Shown one piece after another: positions 7,754 through 15,312 of a stretch of DNA of 32,015 bases. The translations under genes and the position numbers were made by a program. Below the pieces are notes generated by a model, which worked only from the letters and a program-made list of their open reading frames with translations, was not told where the DNA came from and did no database searches. Each line of letters begins with the position of its first letter. Positions within the stretch are counted from its first letter, which is position 1. Source of the DNA: Candidatus Nanopelagicales bacterium (GTDB lineage: Bacteria > Actinomycetota > Actinomycetes > S36-B12 > UBA10799); NCBI GenBank assembly GCA_025455985.1, contig JALOLM010000001.1, positions 1 to 32,015 on the forward strand, read 5' to 3'.

Positions 7754-8350
7754 GTGCTGGCCGCTGATACGCCGCCCATGCCGTGTGAATTGCCGCTCGG
7801 TGCGGTTCACCGGGTCGATCCCGGACGTCACCAGCAGGTGATCATTGCGATGGGTCGCAGCAAGCGGTCCAGTTACACCCGGGTGTCGCGCTGGCAGTTC
7901 GATGGAGCCTGCTGGGTCAAGGTCGGCAGCACCCCCGCGCGCAACGGAGCGCGAGGGTGGCACCGGCGTCCGTGGGACTACAGCTACCTGTCGCCGATAG
8001 GTACCTTCGGGCTCACCGACGCCGGTGGTCATCTGCCCAAGCCCCGCGGCACGGGCTTGCCCTACGACCACGACCGCTCAGGCTTCACCGGCCCGCCGGG
8101 CCGGGCATGGGTGTTCGACTATGTGGTCGCGATCAACTTCAACCGGGTGCCGGGTCGCAGTCCGTTGAACCTGTACCGGCCCAACCCCAAGATCAATGAC
8201 GGCGGGATCTGGTTGCATGTCTCTGGCCCGGCTGCCACCCGGGGATGCATCTCGATCAGCCGCCGCCAGATGCGTAAGACGCTGCGGTGGCTCGACCCCG
8301 CCGACCGGCCGGTGATGGTGATGGGACCGCGTTCAGTGCTCAGTCGGTGA
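7754..8350 (+). CDS. L,D-transpeptidase (YkuD-fold) protein
   Basis: 198 aa from GTG 7754. The C-terminal half has the YkuD active-site arrangement: GIWLHVSGP with His155, then TRGCISIS with Cys165 as the likely nucleophile. The usual SHGC is replaced by TRGC. Upstream PIGTFGLTDAGG is also typical of the family. L,D-transpeptidases form 3-3 peptidoglycan crosslinks, but no signal peptide is visible from either start, which is odd for a wall enzyme. The alternative is GTG 7709 (213 aa), 8 nt after GGAGG, which adds a basic 15-residue N-terminus. I favour 7754 because of the TACACT hexamer. Convergent with the next gene, 17-nt gap. Confidence 0.8.
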   Translation: MLAADTPPMPCELPLGAVHRVDPGRHQQVIIAMGRSKRSSYTRVSRWQFDGACWVKVGSTPARNGARGWHRRPWDYSYLSPIGTFGLTDAGGHLPKPRGTGLPYDHDRSGFTGPPGRAWVFDYVVAINFNRVPGRSPLNLYRPNPKINDGGIWLHVSGPAATRGCISISRRQMRKTLRWLDPADRPVMVMGPRSVLSR

Positions 8351-8367
8351 AGCGCAATGGCCGCGCC

Positions 8368-9333
8368 TCAGGCCGGGAGCGTCTCCACCTGTTGTGGAAC
8401 CCCCTGCGGATCGCCGTGGGCAACAGCCATTCCTGCGGTGATCGAGGCCGATGCATACACCACGATCGTCTCCAGATAGAGCACGAACAGCATCGCTATT
8501 GGGGCGGCGAACGCGCCGTACTGGGGCTTGCCGACCGACCATCCGATGATGAAACTCAGCAGATACTTCAGCACCTCGATCCCGAGCGCACCGATGATCG
8601 TTCCGGCCAGACGTGGTCCGCGAGCCGGCCTGATACCGCCGAGGTGGCCGAGCATCAGCCACACCACCAGTGCGTTGAGGGCGATCGACAGCAGCCCGGT
8701 CAGCACGACCAGGAGGATGCGTGTGAACTCCCCCTCCAGGTTGAGGAAGTCCAGGACCGGTTCGGCGAACACGCTCAGGGCCACGTTCGGGATGAATGAG
8801 ATCGCGATCAGCGGAGCGAGCACCAGCAACCATCCAAGCAGGCGAACCTTGCCCAGCACGAAATTGCGCGGATCTTTGGGGGCGCCGTAGATGAGGTGGA
8901 TGGACTTACTGGCAGCGGTGATCGCGCCGCTGCCCGAGTAGAGCAGAACAAGAAGACCCACGATCGAGGTGGTCTGCCCGATCTCCATGAGTGTCTCGGG
9001 GGACAGACCCTGATCCCCGATCAGGCCTGGAAAGGCGTTGCTGACGGCCTGCGTGAGGGCATCAGCCAGGCGCTCACCACCGATCACAGCCGTGAGCCCG
9101 AAGGCGAAGGCCAACAGGGCGAAGACGGACAGGAAGATGTAGTAGGCGGTACCCGCGGCGAGTAGCGCGGCATTGGCATAGCCGAATCGCAGGAAGGCCC
9201 GGTAGCCGCCGCCCGCGTGGGCGCTCTTCTGGTCGACCTTCTCCAGCGTGGCCTCGATGAGTTTCGGGGGCGGATCGAGGCGTTCGCCCGGGATCGGGGG
9301 CGGTATGGCGGCCATGGTCGGTGCATCAGTCAT
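8368..9333 (-). CDS. YihY/virulence factor BrkB family membrane protein
   Basis: 321 aa with a Pro-rich cytoplasmic N-terminus (~40 residues) and about six membrane segments. Family features include the FGYANAALLAAGTAYYIFLSVF first segment, the central LYSGSGAITA stretch and the GIEVLKYLL and YGAFAAPIAMLFVLY late helices. The family was once mislabelled ribonuclease BN. Its molecular role is not established and export or envelope functions are proposed. ATG 9331-9333 has AGGAAG 9 nt upstream within a short leader. Confidence 0.88.
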   Translation of the reverse strand: MTDAPTMAAIPPPIPGERLDPPPKLIEATLEKVDQKSAHAGGGYRAFLRFGYANAALLAAGTAYYIFLSVFALLAFAFGLTAVIGGERLADALTQAVSNAFPGLIGDQGLSPETLMEIGQTTSIVGLLVLLYSGSGAITAASKSIHLIYGAPKDPRNFVLGKVRLLGWLLVLAPLIAISFIPNVALSVFAEPVLDFLNLEGEFTRILLVVLTGLLSIALNALVVWLMLGHLGGIRPARGPRLAGTIIGALGIEVLKYLLSFIIGWSVGKPQYGAFAAPIAMLFVLYLETIVVYASASITAGMAVAHGDPQGVPQQVETLPA

Positions 9334-9357
9334 GGGGGCTCGCTTCCTGGTGATGGC

Positions 9358-9363
9358 ACCCTA
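9358..9363 (-). promoter_or_regulatory. -10 hexamer of the YihY-family gene
   Basis: TAGGGT on the minus strand. Transcription near 9351 would leave an 18-nt leader holding the AGGAAG ribosome site (9343-9348). Confidence 0.4.
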
Positions 9364-9394
9364 GCGATCAGCCGGTCTGGCTCGCCCGATACGG

Positions 9395-9400
9395 CACACT
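9395..9400 (+). promoter_or_regulatory. possible leaderless -10 hexamer (small membrane protein)
   Basis: CACACT, 6 nt before ATG 9407. Confidence 0.35.
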
Positions 9401-9406
9401 ACGACC

Positions 9407-9706
9407 ATGTCCAGACCAGCGGCGAAAGTGCTCATCGTGGTGTTGGAAGTGCTGCAAGCCCTGTCGCTGCCGGCGTGGCTGTTCGGCGCTGTCTTCGCGG
9501 TCTCCGCGTTGGGCGAGAGCACGGCCAACGCCGGTACCTACGTGGCCGTTGGCCTGTTGTGGTCTTATCCCGTATGGCTCATTGGGCTCGGGATGGGTTC
9601 CTGGGTGCTCCTTCGCCGTGGCCAGACTGGGGCCGCCCTTGCACTCGCCGCGTTGGCCAGTGTGCCTCTGGTCCTGTTCACCGTGGTCACGATCGCTTCC
9701 CTGTAA
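9407..9706 (+). CDS. small uncharacterised membrane protein
   Basis: 99 aa, almost entirely hydrophobic, with about three membrane segments (near residues 8-34, 43-68 and 74-98) and a short RRG loop between the last two. No motif I recognise. The start follows a CACACT hexamer by 6 nt and has no ribosome site. It stands between the divergent YihY gene and the copper-monooxygenase-like lipoprotein gene 33 nt downstream. No function can be proposed. Confidence 0.72.
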   Translation: MSRPAAKVLIVVLEVLQALSLPAWLFGAVFAVSALGESTANAGTYVAVGLLWSYPVWLIGLGMGSWVLLRRGQTGAALALAALASVPLVLFTVVTIASL

Positions 9707-9728
9707 GGCCGAACCAGCATCGGCGTCG

Positions 9729-9734
9729 TACCGT
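9729..9734 (+). promoter_or_regulatory. leaderless -10 hexamer (PHM-like lipoprotein)
   Basis: TACCGT, 5 nt before ATG 9740, with no ribosome site between them. Confidence 0.45.
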
Positions 9735-9739
9735 GGGGC

Positions 9740-10906
9740 ATGCGCACTTCCGTGATCGCAGTGGTGGCCGCCGTTGTTCTGGCCGGCTGCACCGCACATG
9801 AGGGCGCCCACGATCCGGGGCCATCGATGGCCGAGAGTCACTCGCAGATGCAGTCACCGGCCGTTGCGCAGACCGTCGCCTTGAAGCCGGGCTCCGACGA
9901 GCGAATTGTGACTGTTGGTGTCCCCGTGGACTTCGAACCCGTTGCTCCCGATGGTGCCACCGACGAGTACCGCTGCTTCGTGGTCGACCCGGATCTGGAC
10001 AAAGACGCCATGATCACCGGGACGGAGTTCCTACCGGGCAACCCGGCCATCGTGCACCACTCCATCCTGTACGCGGCTTACCCGGAGCAGGTAGCGGCGG
10101 CAGAGCAGCTTGATGCTGAGGATCCCGGTCCGGGGTACGAGTGCTTCGGCGGATCGCGCCTGCCTGCCCGCGGCGGGATGCTGGCGGGACTCGATCAGGC
10201 CGATTGGATCACGGCGTGGGCGCCCGGGGGAGGCGTCAACGAGATGCCAAAAGGCCATGGGATGGCGTTGCCCGCCGGAGGTCGAGTCGTGATCCAAATG
10301 CACTACAACTTGCGATCCGAGCAAGGCACCGACTCCACGCAGGTGCGGTTGCGCATCGCGGAGGGCAAACGCAAACCACTCACGACCATGCTTCTGCCGG
10401 CTCCTGTGGAGTTGCCCTGCGCGCCAGGGGAGACGGGTCGGTTGTGTCAGCGCCCCGATGCCGTGGACGACGTAATCAGCCGCTTCGGGATCGGCTCCGG
10501 CGCGACGATCGCCGGGCTGCAGCTGCTGTGTGGCGGCGACCCGGACGCCCCACGCGCCGCGACGGTGCAGACATGTGACCGGGTGGTGCCCGCGCAGCGC
10601 AAGGTCTTCGCTGTCGCCGGACACATGCACCTCCTGGGCCGTGAGATCTCGGTGACCCTGAACCCGGGGCGCGACGACGAACAGGTGCTGCTGGACATCG
10701 ACAACTGGGACTTCGATCAGCAGGGGGCGGTACCGCTGGACGCACCTGCTGTGGTCGAGGCTGGCGACGTGCTGCGGGTCCGGTGCCGACACGACCCCGG
10801 GCTGCGCGCGCAACTGCCGGCGCTGCAGGGAACCCCTGCCCGGTATGTGGTCTGGGGTGAGGGCACGACCGACGAGATGTGTCTGGCGATCCTGATCACG
10901 GGGTGA
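9740..10906 (+). CDS. lipoprotein resembling copper type II ascorbate-dependent monooxygenase (PHM/DBH-like)
   Basis: 388 aa, exported lipoprotein (hydrophobic segment then VVLAGC, Cys17). The body matches the two-domain PHM/DBH copper fold. His106-His107 in IVHHSILYA and His188 in IQMHYN align with the three CuH ligands. His295-x-His297 in AGHMHLLGR and Met380 in TTDEMC align with the CuM ligands. All six copper ligands of peptidylglycine alpha-hydroxylating monooxygenase are therefore present, in order. Several cysteines (79, 135, 227, 236, 264, 279) suggest disulfides outside the membrane. The family assignment is from motif recall. Substrate is unknown; a bacterial peptide-amidating role is not implied. 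Followed 29 nt later by an amidase gene. Confidence 0.8.
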   Translation: MRTSVIAVVAAVVLAGCTAHEGAHDPGPSMAESHSQMQSPAVAQTVALKPGSDERIVTVGVPVDFEPVAPDGATDEYRCFVVDPDLDKDAMITGTEFLPGNPAIVHHSILYAAYPEQVAAAEQLDAEDPGPGYECFGGSRLPARGGMLAGLDQADWITAWAPGGGVNEMPKGHGMALPAGGRVVIQMHYNLRSEQGTDSTQVRLRIAEGKRKPLTTMLLPAPVELPCAPGETGRLCQRPDAVDDVISRFGIGSGATIAGLQLLCGGDPDAPRAATVQTCDRVVPAQRKVFAVAGHMHLLGREISVTLNPGRDDEQVLLDIDNWDFDQQGAVPLDAPAVVEAGDVLRVRCRHDPGLRAQLPALQGTPARYVVWGEGTTDEMCLAILITG

Positions 10907-10923
10907 TCTTCGCCGCTCGGCAA

Positions 10924-10929
10924 TACGAT
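10924..10929 (+). promoter_or_regulatory. leaderless -10 hexamer (amidase)
   Basis: TACGAT, 6 nt before ATG 10936. Confidence 0.5.
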
Positions 10930-10935
10930 CGGCCC

Positions 10936-12309
10936 ATGGTGTTGCACACGTACGGCGATGATGCATTGGGCACGCACGACACGGTGGGGCTTCGTCAGCA
11001 GCTCGAGGCCGGACAGGTCAGCCCCGATGAGTTGCGACAGGCAGCGCTGCGCAGGCTGGAGCAGGCCGCGCCGCTCAATGCGGTGGTGACCCTGACGCCG
11101 GGCGCGACCGGATCGCCTGGGCCCTTCGCGGGGATCCCGTCGTTCATCAAGGACAACGAGGACATCCTGGGGTTCCCCACGACGTTCGGCTCCCGGGCGC
11201 TGCCCGACCAGCCGGCGGTGGCTGACTCCCGATTGGTGCAACACTGGCGCGCCCTCGGCTTCGACATCCTGGGCAAGTCGGCTCTGCCTGAATTTGGGCT
11301 GACGGCAACGACTGAGCCGGTCTCGCACGGCCCCACACGTAACCCGTGGCACCTCGACCATTCCACCGGCGGATCGTCCGGCGGGTCGGCGGCGCTTGTC
11401 GCCGCGGGCGTCGTACCTATCAGTCACGCCAATGACGGGGGCGGCTCGATCAGGATCCCCGCGGCCTGCTGCGGTCTGGTCGGGCTCAAGCCCTCACGCG
11501 GTCGCCTGCCGGACGCGGAGGCCATGGAGAAGATGCCAGTCAACATCGTTACCCAGGGTGTCGTCACCCGCAGTGTGCGAGACACCCTCGCCTTCTACCA
11601 GGAGATGGCCGTACTGCACCCGAACACGGCCTTGGCGCCCATCGGACCGACTCGGCCGATTGAGGGACTGCGGATCGCCATGGTCACCTCGGGACTGGCG
11701 GGGCTACCGGTCGACCCCCAGGTCCGGGAGGCCGTCGAGAAGGCGGGGGCGTTGTGCTCCGAACTCGGGCACCACGTCGAGCCTGTCGACAACCCGTTCC
11801 CGTATCAGATCGCCCATGACTTCCTGCGCTACTGGGGCATGTTGGCGTTCTCACTTCGTCGGTTCGGCTCGACGGTTTTCGGCCCGGGCTACGACCCAGG
11901 ACAACTTGAGGAGTTCAGCGTCCATCTGAGCAGCTTCTTCGCCTCAATTGCTCCCGCTGTGCCTGGGTCGATCCGTCGGTTGCGGCGTTTCGCCACCGAC
12001 TACGACGACGCCCTGTCCGGGTTCGACCTGATCCTTTCCCCGGTGTTGGCAACCCCGCCGGTGCCCATCGGCTACCTCGGCCCGGAGGTGGATCCGCGCG
12101 TCCACCTGATCAGGTTGCTGCGGTATGCGTCCTTCACCGCCCTGCAAAACGTGTCGGGGGCGCCTGGGATCTCGTTGCCGCTGGCGAGTACTCCCGAAGG
12201 CCTGCCGATCGGTATCCACTTCGGCGCCCGGTTCGGGCAAGAGCAAACGCTGCTGGATCTGGCCGCACAACTCGAGCTGGCCCAACCCTGGCAACGCCCC
12301 GACCAATAG
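10936..12309 (+). CDS. amidase signature family hydrolase
   Basis: 457 aa, about the family's usual length. The Ser-cisSer-Lys triad is visible: Lys72 in GIPSFIKDN, cis-Ser147 in STGGSSGGSAA, and nucleophile Ser171 in DGGGSIRIPA. The signature region continues GLVGLKPSRGR. Cytoplasmic, no signal peptide. Such enzymes hydrolyse carboxamides such as aryl, acyl or peptide amides. The lack of gatC/gatB neighbours argues against a GatA role, and specificity cannot be told. I chose ATG 10936 over an in-frame start 57 nt upstream that overlaps the preceding gene, because TACGAT precedes it by 6 nt. Confidence 0.88.
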   Translation: MVLHTYGDDALGTHDTVGLRQQLEAGQVSPDELRQAALRRLEQAAPLNAVVTLTPGATGSPGPFAGIPSFIKDNEDILGFPTTFGSRALPDQPAVADSRLVQHWRALGFDILGKSALPEFGLTATTEPVSHGPTRNPWHLDHSTGGSSGGSAALVAAGVVPISHANDGGGSIRIPAACCGLVGLKPSRGRLPDAEAMEKMPVNIVTQGVVTRSVRDTLAFYQEMAVLHPNTALAPIGPTRPIEGLRIAMVTSGLAGLPVDPQVREAVEKAGALCSELGHHVEPVDNPFPYQIAHDFLRYWGMLAFSLRRFGSTVFGPGYDPGQLEEFSVHLSSFFASIAPAVPGSIRRLRRFATDYDDALSGFDLILSPVLATPPVPIGYLGPEVDPRVHLIRLLRYASFTALQNVSGAPGISLPLASTPEGLPIGIHFGARFGQEQTLLDLAAQLELAQPWQRPDQ

Positions 12310-12322
12310 GTCACACAGGGCG

Positions 12323-12328
12323 TAGATT
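12323..12328 (+). promoter_or_regulatory. -10 hexamer of the WS/DGAT gene
   Basis: TAGATT. A transcript from about 12335 gives a ~38-nt leader holding GGGAG (12363-12367), 5 nt before ATG 12373. Confidence 0.4.
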
Positions 12329-12372
12329 TGCGATGGGCGCGCAGCGCCGGGGACGACGAGCAGGGAGTGGCT

Positions 12373-13896
12373 ATGGCAACGGTCTCGATGAGTGTGCAGG
12401 ACGCACTGTGGCTGACCATGGATCGGCCGAACAACCTGATGGTCGTCGATGGATCCTTGGTTCTACGATCCACCCCGACCATCGACGAGGTGCGGGAGAT
12501 CTTCGCGGGCGCGGTTGAACGATTCCCCGTCCTGGGTCGTAAGGCGGTCAAGTCGGGCCTCGGCTGGGCCTGGCAGGACGACCCCGACTTCGACTTGGAC
12601 CGGCACGTGCACGTCGTCGAGCTGGAGGAGGGCATGGGGGTCGACGACCTGCAGCGGTTCATGGCTGATCAGCGCTCCATGCCCTTGCCCAAGGACCGTC
12701 CTCTGTGGACGGGCTTCCTTCTGAGCCCCCTGATGCTCGCCGACGGGACCGAGGGCTCGGCAGTGATGACCAGGTTCCACCACTCCATCGCCGATGGCGT
12801 CCGCTTGACCCAGGTCCTGTTGGGTATGTGTGAATCGCAGGACGCTGACGTCGCAGCCCGAGTGGCACGTACCGGCGTGCAGGCCACGGAGTCCACCAGT
12901 GCACCCGAAGAGGTGGGCCGGGTAGCCGCCCACGCGGCCGGTGAGATGGCGCATGTGGTCGAATCCGGCGTCGAGGACATCGCTCACGGCACTGCAGAGG
13001 CGCTGCGTAATCCGCTGTCCGCATTGATCCATCTGCCGGGACGAGCACTGGACGTGGCCAAGGCGGGAGTGCATCAAGTGGACCAGGGGCTGACGCTGGT
13101 GCGGCACCCGGATCGTTTGCTCGACGCTTTGGAGGTTCTCGGCGCCGAGCAGCATCGCAGCCTCAACGACCTATCTTCGGTGACCAAGATCGCCCTGGCC
13201 AGCAGCGACGAAACGCTCTGGAGCGGCAAGCCGGGCACGCGCAAAGCTCTCGCGTGGTCTCAGGCGGTCCCCATCGAGGATGTGAAGGCCATCGGCAAGG
13301 CCGCGGGTGCCACACTCAACGACGTCCTGCTGAGCGCCATCTCCGGCGGGCTCCAGCGGTTCCTGGCCGAGAACGGCGAGTCACTGGACGAGGTCTCGTG
13401 GATGGTGCCGGTCAACCTCAAGCCCTTCGAGGACAACCTGCCACCGGACCTGGGCAATTACTTCGCTCTCGTCTTCTTGCCCATGCCACTCGACGAGGCG
13501 GACCCGCGTGCCCGCCTGGAGCAGATGCACCACCGCATGCAGCGGATCAAGAACTCCGATGAGGCGGTCCTCACCTTCGGTCTGCAGCGTATGGTGTCGA
13601 TGTCCCCGAGCCAGATCGCGTTCTTCCTGACGAACTTCTTCGCGAACAAGGCCGTGGGTGTGCTCACCAATGTCCCCGGCCCTACGGGCCTGCTGCGATT
13701 CGCAGGTGCTGATGTCGATCAGGTGGTGGGTTTTGCGCCCTGCTCCGGCAATCAGCCGATGACCGCGACCATCTTCAGCTACAACGGATCGGTCACCATC
13801 GGATTCGCCACCGACGCCGGACTGCTACCAGATCCGGATGTGCTGGTCGCGTATGTGATGGAGGAACTCGCGGCCATGAGCGCGGCGGTCGTGTAG
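12373..13896 (+). CDS. wax ester synthase / diacylglycerol acyltransferase (WS/DGAT)
   Basis: 507 aa. The N-terminal condensation-like domain has the active-site motif HHSIADG (His136, His137, Asp141, Gly142), the HHxxxDG signature of bacterial WS/DGATs. Later family landmarks are the VPVNLKPF region and NVPGPTGLLRFAGADV. A region of roughly 160-240, rich in Ala, Val, Glu and His, looks like inserted amphipathic helices between the two halves. Expected role: acyl-CoA-dependent synthesis of triacylglycerol or wax ester storage lipid at the membrane. The start is fixed by GGGAG 5 nt upstream. Confidence 0.88.
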   Translation: MATVSMSVQDALWLTMDRPNNLMVVDGSLVLRSTPTIDEVREIFAGAVERFPVLGRKAVKSGLGWAWQDDPDFDLDRHVHVVELEEGMGVDDLQRFMADQRSMPLPKDRPLWTGFLLSPLMLADGTEGSAVMTRFHHSIADGVRLTQVLLGMCESQDADVAARVARTGVQATESTSAPEEVGRVAAHAAGEMAHVVESGVEDIAHGTAEALRNPLSALIHLPGRALDVAKAGVHQVDQGLTLVRHPDRLLDALEVLGAEQHRSLNDLSSVTKIALASSDETLWSGKPGTRKALAWSQAVPIEDVKAIGKAAGATLNDVLLSAISGGLQRFLAENGESLDEVSWMVPVNLKPFEDNLPPDLGNYFALVFLPMPLDEADPRARLEQMHHRMQRIKNSDEAVLTFGLQRMVSMSPSQIAFFLTNFFANKAVGVLTNVPGPTGLLRFAGADVDQVVGFAPCSGNQPMTATIFSYNGSVTIGFATDAGLLPDPDVLVAYVMEELAAMSAAVV

Positions 13897-13903
13897 CGCG
13901 CCG

Positions 13904-15232
13904 TCAATCGTCACCGGGGTCGAGCAGCCCAAGGGCATCGAGTTCCAGCATGCCCGTGTCGTCACCGGTCATGGGAAGCAGCATGGCTTCATCGGGCTTC
14001 TTGGCCAAGATGCTGCGCACATAGTCGTCCACGGCCTCGGTGAGGCCGACGTCCTCGCCCGACTGCTCCGAGAGGTACCAGCGGTGTTCGAGCACTTCAT
14101 GGAACACCTCGGCGTCCTCGAGTTTGTCCCGCAGGTCAGCCGGAACCGCACTGACCACGGGTTCGTAGACCTCCTCCAGCCACGTGTGGGCGGCCAGAAC
14201 GTCCTCGCGGGCGGTCGACTCCGAACCGCGGGGTCGAGCCAACGAGCCCTCGGGGGTTTCGGTGGCGCGCGTGGCCGCCGTGAACTGATCGAGGTCGTTG
14301 AGAAGGCGCCGGGCCTGGTTCTCGCCCACGTCCAGACCCACCAGCCGCATGAGGCGCCTGGAGTGGTAGCCGGGGTCGACGACCTTCGGCTGCAGCCGCA
14401 CCACCCCGTCGGGCCGGCGCCGGAGATCCAACTCGGCGACGTCGAAGCCAAGGCGGTTGAGCCGTTCCACCCTCCGGGCGATGCGCCATCTCTGTGTGCC
14501 GTCGACATGCTCGGCTGCGGTGAGTTCGGACCACAGTCTGGTGTACCGGCGCGGGATCTCGTCGGCGATAGCGATCGGGTCGAACTCCTCGGACATGCGC
14601 CCGCCAGCCTGTAGGTCCATGAGGCCACCTGCGATATTCAGATGGGCCACCTCGACATCGTTGATGCGCTGGCCGTCCGAGAGCCGGTCGTGCAACTCCC
14701 CGGTCTCTGCATCGACCAGGTACGCCGCGAACGCCCCGGCATCCCGGCGGAACAGCACATTCGACAGCGAGCAGTCGTTCCAGGCGAAACCCACCAGGTG
14801 AAGTCGTGCGAGCAGCAGGACCAGCGCGTCCAGCAGGCGATCGACGGTGTCCGGGCGCAGGTGACGGGCGTACACCGACCGGTAGGGCAGGGACCAGGTC
14901 AAGTGCTCTGTGATCAGCACGCCCGGCAGCGGCTCCCCGGCCGGATCGCGGCGGCCCGTCACCACCCCTACACCGTGCACCGCAGGTACCTCAAGTTCCT
15001 CTAGATCGCGCAGCAGCCTGAACTCGCGCTTGGCGAAGTCCTCTGAGATCTCCTTGAGCGCCATGATCGTCGCGTCGACTTCGACGAAGCGCACGACATG
15101 GCGGGAGATTCCCCTGGGCAGCGGCACGATCAACTCCGCCGGCCAGTCCACCAGCGGCCTCTCCCACGGCAGATCCAGCATGTCGCCGGTGATGCCCGCC
15201 TCCAGGCGGATCTTCAGCTCATCGACCGACAC
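13904..15232 (-). CDS. DUF4032 protein with a kinase-like N-terminal fold
   Basis: 442 aa. The N-terminus (LDLPWERPLVDWP, then LPRGISRHVVRF) and C-terminal half match the actinobacterial DUF4032 family. The first ~200 residues look like an atypical kinase: Lys60 in ALKEI, catalytic-loop-like WNDCSLSN (Asp153, Asn158) and VDAETGE (Asp174) in the metal-binding position. This resembles the lipopolysaccharide-kinase/RIO branch. Substrate unknown. The start is GTG 15230-15232, 7 nt after CACAAT, and no ribosome site fits an earlier start. Divergent from terC, convergent with the acyltransferase gene (7-nt gap). Confidence 0.82.
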   Translation of the reverse strand: MSVDELKIRLEAGITGDMLDLPWERPLVDWPAELIVPLPRGISRHVVRFVEVDATIMALKEISEDFAKREFRLLRDLEELEVPAVHGVGVVTGRRDPAGEPLPGVLITEHLTWSLPYRSVYARHLRPDTVDRLLDALVLLLARLHLVGFAWNDCSLSNVLFRRDAGAFAAYLVDAETGELHDRLSDGQRINDVEVAHLNIAGGLMDLQAGGRMSEEFDPIAIADEIPRRYTRLWSELTAAEHVDGTQRWRIARRVERLNRLGFDVAELDLRRRPDGVVRLQPKVVDPGYHSRRLMRLVGLDVGENQARRLLNDLDQFTAATRATETPEGSLARPRGSESTAREDVLAAHTWLEEVYEPVVSAVPADLRDKLEDAEVFHEVLEHRWYLSEQSGEDVGLTEAVDDYVRSILAKKPDEAMLLPMTGDDTGMLELDALGLLDPGDD

Positions 15233-15239
15233 GCTCCGT

Positions 15240-15245
15240 ATTGTG
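15240..15245 (-). promoter_or_regulatory. possible leaderless -10 hexamer (DUF4032 gene)
   Basis: CACAAT on the minus strand, 7 nt before GTG 15232. Confidence 0.35.
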
Positions 15246-15294
15246 CACCGGCGGCACACCTGACGGCGACTGCAGCAATTGCACACAAAATCGG

Positions 15295-15306
15295 GTCTGA
15301 CAGACT
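15295..15306 (+). promoter_or_regulatory. palindrome overlapping the terC -10 region
   Basis: GTCTGACAGAC (15295-15305) is a perfect odd palindrome. Its right arm is part of the CAGACT hexamer (15301-15306) that lies 6 nt before ATG 15313. A regulator bound here would cover the promoter. Confidence 0.35.
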
Positions 15307-15312
15307 GGTGCG

